From Bacillota bacterium (lineage in GTDB: Bacteria; Bacillota; Clostridia; Lachnospirales; Lachnospiraceae), in the NCBI GenBank assembly GCA_023435505.1, contig JAEYRR010000337.1:1-11356 (forward strand): a DNA stretch of 11,356 nucleotides, in the 5' to 3' direction. Shown here in pieces: positions 6,131-11,356 of this stretch. Below the pieces are notes generated by a model. That model had not been told where the DNA came from, made no database searches, and saw only the letters and a program-made list of their open reading frames with translations. How positions within the stretch are numbered: position 1 is the stretch's first letter; each line of letters begins with the position of its first letter. A program made the translations under genes and the position numbers.

Positions 6131-7414
6131 ATGAGTTTACAGGTAGAAAAGTTAGAAAAAAATATGGCGAAGCTTACAATCGAAGCTACTGCTGAAGAAT
6201 TTGAAGCGGCAATTGAAAAAGCTTATCACAAGAATAAAGGCAAGATGAACGTACAGGGCTTTAGAAAAGGTCGTGCTCCACGTGCAATCATTGAAAAAAT
6301 GTACGGTGTAGAAGTGTTTTATGAAGATGCAGCTAATAACATTATTCCAGAAGCTTATGAAGCAGCAGCTAAGGAAAGTGGATTAGATATCGTATCCCAA
6401 CCTGAAATTGATGTTACACAGATTGAAAAAGGAAAACCTTTTATCTTCACTGCTACTGTAGCTGTAAAACCTGAAGTAACTTTAGGTGATTACAAACGAA
6501 TTGAAGTAGAAAAAGCTAACCTTGAAGTGGCTGAAGAAGAAATCAACGCTGAACTTGATAAAGTAAGAGAGCAGAACTCCAGAATGCTTACTGTAGAAGA
6601 CAGAGCAGTAGAAGACGGAGATATGACTGTTATCGATTTTGAAGGTTTTGTTGATGGAGTTGCTTTTGAAGGCGGAAAAGGAACTGACTATCCTTTGACT
6701 ATTGGTTCTCACTCCTTTATCGATAATTTTGAAGAACAGTTAATTGGTAAGAATCTTGGAGAAGAAGTAGAAGTTAATGTTACTTTCCCAGAAGAGTACC
6801 AAGCAAAAGAACTTGCTGGAAAGCCAGCTCTATTTAAAGTAACTGTAAAAGAGATTAAGAGAAAAGAACTTCCTGCATTAGATGATGATTTCGCAAAGGA
6901 TGTATCTGAATTTGATACATTAGAAGAATATAAGGAAGACATAAAGAAAGGTCTTGTAGAAAAGAAAGAGAAAGCTGCAAAGACTGCTAAGGAAGATGCT
7001 GTTGTAGATAAGATTATTGAAAATGCTACAATGGAAGTTCCAGATGCTATGTTAGATACTCAGGTTAAGCAGATGGCAAATGAGTTCGCTCAGAGATTAC
7101 AGAGCCAGGGCTTATCTGTTGAGCAATACTTCCAGTTTACCGGAATGGATGCTAACAAATTCCTTGATAACATTAAGCCACAGGCTATGAAGAGAATTCA
7201 AAGCCGTTTAGTATTAGAAGCGATTGTAAAAGCTGAAAATATTGAAGTTACTGACGAAGATGTAACAAAAGAAATCGAAGAGATGGCTAAAAACTATCAG
7301 ATGGAAGCTGACAAAGTCAGAGAATTAGTAACTCCACAGATCGATGATATGAAGATGGATCTTGCTGTACAAAAAGCTGTAGATCTTGTAGCTTCAGAAG
7401 CAAAGGAAATCTAA
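6131..7414 (+). CDS. tig: Trigger factor, ribosome-associated chaperone and peptidyl-prolyl isomerase
   Basis: This 427-residue protein has the full three-domain trigger factor layout. The N-terminal ribosome-binding domain (about 1-115) carries the signature GFRKGRAP at 43-50, which docks at the exit tunnel near ribosomal protein L23. The FKBP-like prolyl isomerase domain spans about 160-243 (DFEGFVDGVAFEGG, then FIDNFEEQLIG and TFPEEYQAKELAGK). The rest is the Lys/Glu-rich helical chaperone domain. It folds nascent chains in the cytoplasm. The start at 6131 follows AAGGAGG (6115-6121) with a 9-base gap. It is the first gene of a co-oriented cluster with clpP 42 bases downstream, an order common in Firmicutes that couples folding to degradation. 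The chaperone-arm residues look intact and the length is normal. Confidence 0.97.
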   Translation: MSLQVEKLEKNMAKLTIEATAEEFEAAIEKAYHKNKGKMNVQGFRKGRAPRAIIEKMYGVEVFYEDAANNIIPEAYEAAAKESGLDIVSQPEIDVTQIEKGKPFIFTATVAVKPEVTLGDYKRIEVEKANLEVAEEEINAELDKVREQNSRMLTVEDRAVEDGDMTVIDFEGFVDGVAFEGGKGTDYPLTIGSHSFIDNFEEQLIGKNLGEEVEVNVTFPEEYQAKELAGKPALFKVTVKEIKRKELPALDDDFAKDVSEFDTLEEYKEDIKKGLVEKKEKAAKTAKEDAVVDKIIENATMEVPDAMLDTQVKQMANEFAQRLQSQGLSVEQYFQFTGMDANKFLDNIKPQAMKRIQSRLVLEAIVKAENIEVTDEDVTKEIEEMAKNYQMEADKVRELVTPQIDDMKMDLAVQKAVDLVASEAKEI

Positions 7415-7456
7415 TTATCGGACAGAATGGACATTTAGCAAGAAGGAGGTTATAGT

Positions 7457-8041
7457 ATGAGTTTAGTGCCTTATGTCATAGAACAAACAAGTAGGGGAGA
7501 GCGTTCCTACGATATCTATTCCCGTTTATTAAATGATAGAATTATCTTTCTAGGAGAAGAAGTAACGGACGTATCTGCCAGTGTGGTTATAGCTCAGTTG
7601 TTATTCTTGGAATCCGAGGATCCTAGCAAGGACATTCAGTTATATATCAATAGCCCAGGTGGATCAGTTACAGCGGGTATGGCGATTTATGATACTATGA
7701 ACTTTATTAAATGCGATGTATCTACTATTTGTGTTGGTTTAGCAGCCAGCATGGGAGCCTTCCTATTAGCCGGCGGTGCTAAAGGCAAGCGTTATGCCCT
7801 GCCTAACGCTGAGATCATGATTCACCAGCCAAGTGGTGGAGCAAAAGGTCAGGCAACTGATATTAAGATTGTTGCAGAAAATATTTTAAAGATTAAAAGG
7901 CGTCTGAATGAGATGCTTGCTGCCAATACCGGCCAGCCTATTGAGAAGATTGAAGTTGACACAGAACGTGATAATTACATGAATTCTGAGGAAGCAAAGG
8001 CATATGGTATCATAGATAATATCATTACCAAACGACAATAG
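7457..8041 (+). CDS. clpP: ATP-dependent Clp protease proteolytic subunit ClpP
   Basis: This is a 194-residue serine protease of family S14, which assembles as two stacked heptameric rings and degrades proteins fed in by ClpX or another Clp ATPase. The catalytic triad is Ser98 in GLAASMGAF, His123 in MIHQPSGG and Asp172 in TERDNYM. The N-terminal region through [16 protein letters not shown] and the [11 protein letters not shown] strand (65-74) are typical of housekeeping ClpP. The start follows a near-perfect AAGGAGGT (7443-7450). It lies 42 bases after tig with no terminator between, and 73 bases before clpX. No CtsR-type heptad repeats are visible upstream, so stress control by that route is not suggested. 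Length and motifs are all normal. Confidence 0.98.
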   Translation: MSLVPYVIEQTSRGERSYDIYSRLLNDRIIFLGEEVTDVSASVVIAQLLFLESEDPSKDIQLYINSPGGSVTAGMAIYDTMNFIKCDVSTICVGLAASMGAFLLAGGAKGKRYALPNAEIMIHQPSGGAKGQATDIKIVAENILKIKRRLNEMLAANTGQPIEKIEVDTERDNYMNSEEAKAYGIIDNIITKRQ

Positions 8042-8063
8042 TAGTTGTGACAAGTAAGATTTG

Positions 8064-8089
8064 CTGCACCTGAAGAATTTCAGGTGCAG
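8064..8089 (+). other. Intercistronic hairpin between clpP and clpX
   Basis: CTGCACCTGAA (8064-8074) pairs perfectly over 11 bp with 8079-8089 across a GAAT loop. The bases after it (TTCATT) are not a T-tract, so it is at best a weak terminator. It ends 25 bases before the clpX start codon. It may stabilise the upstream mRNA, mark a processing site, or attenuate clpX. Confidence 0.75.
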
Positions 8090-8114
8090 TTCATTAGAAT
8101 AGAGGTGAATAATC

Positions 8115-9410
8115 ATGGCCAATCGTACAGAGGAACATAAACAGCTTAGATGCTCTTTCTGTAATAAGACTCAGGATCAGGTGCGTAAACTGATTGCAGG
8201 ACCTAATGTATATATCTGTGATGAGTGTATTGAGATTTGTTCTGAAATTATAGAAGAAGAATTCGAAGATGTTGTTAATAATAATGAGATTAACCTGTTA
8301 AAACCAAAAGAAATAAAAGAATTTCTAGACCAATATGTAATTGGACAGGATGACGCGAAAAAAGTTTTATCTGTGGCCGTTTATAATCACTATAAGCGTG
8401 TATTAGCGGAGAAGGACTTAGACGTAGAGTTACAGAAGAGTAATATTATCATGGTAGGACCTACCGGAAGTGGTAAGACATTTTTAGCGCAAACCCTTGC
8501 CAAACTTTTAAATGTTCCATTTGCCATTGCAGATGCAACTGCACTTACTGAGGCAGGATATGTTGGCGAAGATGTGGAGAATATCCTGTTAAAGATTATT
8601 CAAGCTGCTGATTATGATATTGAACGTGCAGAATACGGTATTATATATATCGATGAGATAGATAAGATTACAAGAAAATCAGAAAATATGTCTATTACAA
8701 GGGATGTATCTGGTGAAGGTGTTCAACAGGCTTTACTTAAAATCCTGGAGGGCACAGTAGCTTCAGTACCACCTCAAGGTGGAAGAAAGCACCCACATCA
8801 GGAATTTATTCAGATTGATACGACGAATATCCTGTTTATTTGTGGAGGAGCGTTTGACGGCTTAGAGAAGATTATTGAATCCAGAATTGGACAGAAGTCC
8901 ATCGGATTTAATGCTGAACTAGGACTTCGAAACAAGGAGAATGTTGGCGAATTGTTTAAGAAGGCATTACCAGGGGATTTTGTAAAATATGGTATGATTC
9001 CTGAATTTGTTGGCCGTGTGCCTGTAACGGTAAGTCTGGACTTATTAGATGAGTCTGCCCTTGTTCGGATTCTTACTGAGCCAAAGAATGCCATTGTAAA
9101 GCAGTATCGTAAACTTTTTGAGATAGATGGTGTAGAGTTAGAGTTTTCACCTGAAGCAATTGAAGCAATTGCGAAGAAATCTTATGAAAGAAAAACCGGT
9201 GCCAGAGGACTTCGTTCTATTATGGAATCTACCATGATGGAGACTATGTATAATCTGCCTTCCAACAACAGAGTTAGAAAATGTATCATTACTAAGGAAG
9301 CAGTGGAAGGAAAGGGCGAACCTGAATTGGTACTTTCCGATGAAGAAAAACCTAGAAAGGCTCTTACTACTAAAAAGCCTATGAAGAAAAATAATGGTGA
9401 AATAGCATAA
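8115..9410 (+). CDS. clpX: ATP-dependent Clp protease ATP-binding subunit ClpX
   Basis: This 431-residue AAA+ unfoldase forms a hexamer that unfolds tagged proteins and threads them into ClpP. The N-terminal zinc-binding domain has four Cys (13, 16, 35, 38) in the CxxC-x18-CxxC arrangement, which dimerises and binds adaptors. In the AAA+ module I see Walker A GPTGSGKT (115-122), pore loop GYVG (148-151), Walker B IIYIDEID (176-183), the arginine finger region EFVGR (Arg301) and sensor-2 GARGLR (Arg364). The IGF tripeptide at 263-265 is the loop that docks on ClpP, matching the adjacent clpP gene. The C-terminal tail is Lys-rich. The start follows AGAGGTG (8101-8107). A hairpin and then lon follow. 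All key residues are intact. Confidence 0.98.
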   Translation: MANRTEEHKQLRCSFCNKTQDQVRKLIAGPNVYICDECIEICSEIIEEEFEDVVNNNEINLLKPKEIKEFLDQYVIGQDDAKKVLSVAVYNHYKRVLAEKDLDVELQKSNIIMVGPTGSGKTFLAQTLAKLLNVPFAIADATALTEAGYVGEDVENILLKIIQAADYDIERAEYGIIYIDEIDKITRKSENMSITRDVSGEGVQQALLKILEGTVASVPPQGGRKHPHQEFIQIDTTNILFICGGAFDGLEKIIESRIGQKSIGFNAELGLRNKENVGELFKKALPGDFVKYGMIPEFVGRVPVTVSLDLLDESALVRILTEPKNAIVKQYRKLFEIDGVELEFSPEAIEAIAKKSYERKTGARGLRSIMESTMMETMYNLPSNNRVRKCIITKEAVEGKGEPELVLSDEEKPRKALTTKKPMKKNNGEIA

Positions 9411-9413
9411 GTA

Positions 9414-9447
9414 AAAGAGCCTTTGCAATATTTTGCAGGGGCTCTTT
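9414..9447 (+). other. Intercistronic hairpin between clpX and lon
   Basis: AAAGAGCCTTTGCAA (9414-9428) pairs with 9433-9447 over 15 positions, including two G-U pairs, across a TATT loop. It starts 4 bases after the clpX stop codon. The arm ends in CTCTTT and is followed by GGTTT, not a clean T-tract, so partial termination is possible. The lon ribosome binding site begins 7 bases later. Confidence 0.75.
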
Positions 9448-9468
9448 GGTTTAAGAGGAGAATAAAGT

Positions 9469-11356
9469 ATGGACAATAAAAAGAGAACTTTGCCTGTAGT
9501 TGCACTCCGAGGAATGGTAGTGCTACCGCAGATGCTGATTCATTTTGATGTCAATAGAGAAATGACGATAGAGGCTATTAATTGGGCTATGAAACATGGT
9601 CAGAAGGTTCTTCTGGTAACTCAGAAGGACGCACAACTAGACCGCCCAGAGATAGAGGATCTATTTGCAGTGGGTACCATTGCCTCTATTAGACAGGTCA
9701 TTAAATTGCCAAATAATACAATAAGAGTAATGGTATCTGCTGAGACTCGCGGCCGCCTTTTAGAACTGACTAAAGATATTCCATATATGGAAGGTATAGT
9801 GGAAGAGGAAGAGGAGAATTCCATCGTTCTTGAACCTATGGAAGAGAAAGCACTTCTATATAGCTTAAAAGACTTAATTGAAGTCTTTTGTTCAATCAGT
9901 GATGCTCTTGGGAAAAGCATCGTTACTACTTTAATGGAAGCAGAGGATGTTCAGTCTCTAGCAACAGAGATTCAGGCCAGTGTACCACTTGGCTTTGAAA
10001 ACCGCTTGCGCCTATTACAGGAGACAGACCCAGCAAGGCGCTATCAGATGCTTGCAGTGATGTTAGCTAATGAAATTGAACTGCTTAAGATAAAAAAAGC
10101 TTTTCAGGAGAAGGTAAAGGAAAAGGTTGACAAGAACCAAAAGGAATATGTTATGAGGGAGCAGTTAAAGCTGATTCGTGAAGAATTAGGGGAGACCTCC
10201 GTTGATACAGATATTGAACAATATGAAAAGCAAGTGGAAGAGCTCAAGGCTTTAGACCATGTAAAAGATAGACTTAAGAGAGAGATAGCTCGTTTACGTA
10301 ATAGTTCCTCTAGTCCATCCGAAAGTGCTGTAATCCGTAATTATATCGAGACTTTATTGGCACTTCCATGGGATACTGCAGGTGAGGACAACAACAATTT
10401 AAAGAGAGCTGAGAAAATCCTGAATGAGCAGCACTACGGCTTAGAAAATGTAAAAGAACGTGTTTTGGAAGCCCTAGCGGTACGTACGCTTACAAAGAAA
10501 GGTCAGAGTCAGATTCTCTGTCTGGTTGGACCTCCGGGAACAGGTAAGACCTCTATTGCAAAAAGCGTTGCCGAGGCACTGAATAAACCGTATGTTCGCA
10601 TTTGCCTGGGTGGTGTACGGGATGAGGCTGAAATCAGAGGACATCGTAAAACCTATATCGGAGCCATGCCGGGACGTATTGTAAATGGCTTAAAGCAGGC
10701 ACAGGTAAAAAATCCATTGATGCTGTTAGATGAGATAGATAAGGTAAGTAATGACTATAAAGGTGATACATTTAGTGCACTTTTAGAGGTACTAGATAGT
10801 GAACAAAACAGTCATTTTGTAGACCACTATGTGGAAGAACCAATTGATTTATCTGAAGTACTATTTATAGCTACTGCCAATACACTACAGACTATTCCAA
10901 GACCACTCTTAGACCGTATGGAGGTCATCGAGGTATCTAGCTATACCCAGAATGAGAAGGAGCATATAGCCAAAGAGTATCTTCTTAAGAAGGTGATGGA
11001 GAGAACTGGCCTGAAACGTAAGCAGTTAAGTATAACCAAGAAAGCCTTAAATCAAATTATCATAGGATATACAAGAGAAGCAGGTGTCCGTAATCTGGAA
11101 CGTAAGATTGGAACCATCTGTAGAAAGGCCGCTAAGGAAATAGTGAATGATGGAGTAGAGACGGTTCGTATTACAGACAAGAATCTGGAGAAATACCTAG
11201 GTAAGCAACGATATACAGTCGAGCTTAAGAATAAAGAGGATGAGGTAGGTATCGTTCGTGGTCTTGCATGGACCGAAGTAGGCGGGGATACGCTTCAGAT
11301 TGAGGTAAATGATATGCCTGGAAAAGGAAGGCTGGAGCTTACAGGCCGCCTAGGTG
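9469..11356 (+). CDS. lon: ATP-dependent protease Lon (3'-truncated by window end)
   Basis: The frame from the ATG at 9469 is open for 629 codons to the window edge. AGAGGAG (9454-9460) lies 8 bases upstream. The order matches bacterial LonA: an N-terminal substrate-binding LON domain from about residue 8 (LPVVALRGMVVLPQM) to about 200, a helical linker rich in Lys/Glu (about 205-300), then the AAA+ domain with Walker A GPPGTGKT (354-361), the conserved RGHRKTYIGAMPGR, and Walker B LMLLDEID (417-424). At about residue 593 the S16 protease domain begins (GIVRGLAWTEVGGDTLQIE). The catalytic Ser-Lys dyad lies beyond the window, so activity cannot be confirmed. A typical LonA has about 770-810 residues, so about 150-180 are missing. 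Lon degrades misfolded and regulatory proteins. It closes the visible part of the tig-clpP-clpX-lon cluster. Confidence 0.96.
   Translation, partial: MDNKKRTLPVVALRGMVVLPQMLIHFDVNREMTIEAINWAMKHGQKVLLVTQKDAQLDRPEIEDLFAVGTIASIRQVIKLPNNTIRVMVSAETRGRLLELTKDIPYMEGIVEEEEENSIVLEPMEEKALLYSLKDLIEVFCSISDALGKSIVTTLMEAEDVQSLATEIQASVPLGFENRLRLLQETDPARRYQMLAVMLANEIELLKIKKAFQEKVKEKVDKNQKEYVMREQLKLIREELGETSVDTDIEQYEKQVEELKALDHVKDRLKREIARLRNSSSSPSESAVIRNYIETLLALPWDTAGEDNNNLKRAEKILNEQHYGLENVKERVLEALAVRTLTKKGQSQILCLVGPPGTGKTSIAKSVAEALNKPYVRICLGGVRDEAEIRGHRKTYIGAMPGRIVNGLKQAQVKNPLMLLDEIDKVSNDYKGDTFSALLEVLDSEQNSHFVDHYVEEPIDLSEVLFIATANTLQTIPRPLLDRMEVIEVSSYTQNEKEHIAKEYLLKKVMERTGLKRKQLSITKKALNQIIIGYTREAGVRNLERKIGTICRKAAKEIVNDGVETVRITDKNLEKYLGKQRYTVELKNKEDEVGIVRGLAWTEVGGDTLQIEVNDMPGKGRLELTGRLG

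Noticed and set aside
7415..7456. Possible CtsR operator or CIRCE element before clpP
   Set aside because: No GGTCAAA-type heptad repeat and no TTAGCACTC-N9-GAGTGCTAA dyad is present here or in the tig leader.

Overview
The window looks like core chromosome of a low-GC, spore-forming Firmicute, most likely a Clostridia/Lachnospiraceae-type bacterium. The evidence is an alpha/beta-type small acid-soluble spore protein gene, strong AGGAGG-type ribosome binding sites, AT-rich extended -10 promoters, and the gene order tig-clpP-clpX-lon that is common in Firmicutes. The species call is inference; nothing in the sequence names it.

Left part (1-2490): the 3' part of an unrecognised, probably exported or lipoprotein-like gene ends in a strong terminator. 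Two single-gene units follow, each with its own promoter: a YgjP-like (DUF45) zinc metallopeptidase and a DJ-1/PfpI family protein, the latter ending in a long hairpin terminator. Middle part (2491-4306): an AGCS-family alanine/glycine:cation symporter lies on the minus strand. It is divergent from a 71-residue spore-coat-independent DNA-binding SASP that has its own terminator. The 221-bp divergent spacer carries an 8-bp inverted repeat.

Right part (4307-11356): glmM (cell-wall precursor synthesis) has a very good promoter. A 279-bp spacer with extended -10 elements follows, then the protein quality-control cluster: tig (ribosome-bound chaperone), clpP (protease core), clpX (unfoldase) and lon (second ATP-dependent protease, cut by the window end just inside its protease domain). 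These four are co-oriented with gaps of 42-73 bases and no U-tract terminator, so they are probably one transcription unit. Perfect or near-perfect hairpins without U-tracts sit in the clpP-clpX and clpX-lon gaps. I see no CtsR-type or CIRCE operator upstream of tig or clpP.

Five of the ORFs have a start upstream of the likely true one; a ribosome binding site places the real start 3-90 bases further in. I found no convincing new biological system. The observations worth a look are regulatory: the intercistronic hairpins, the long tig leader, the inverted repeat, and a tiny near-leaderless ORF ahead of glmM.
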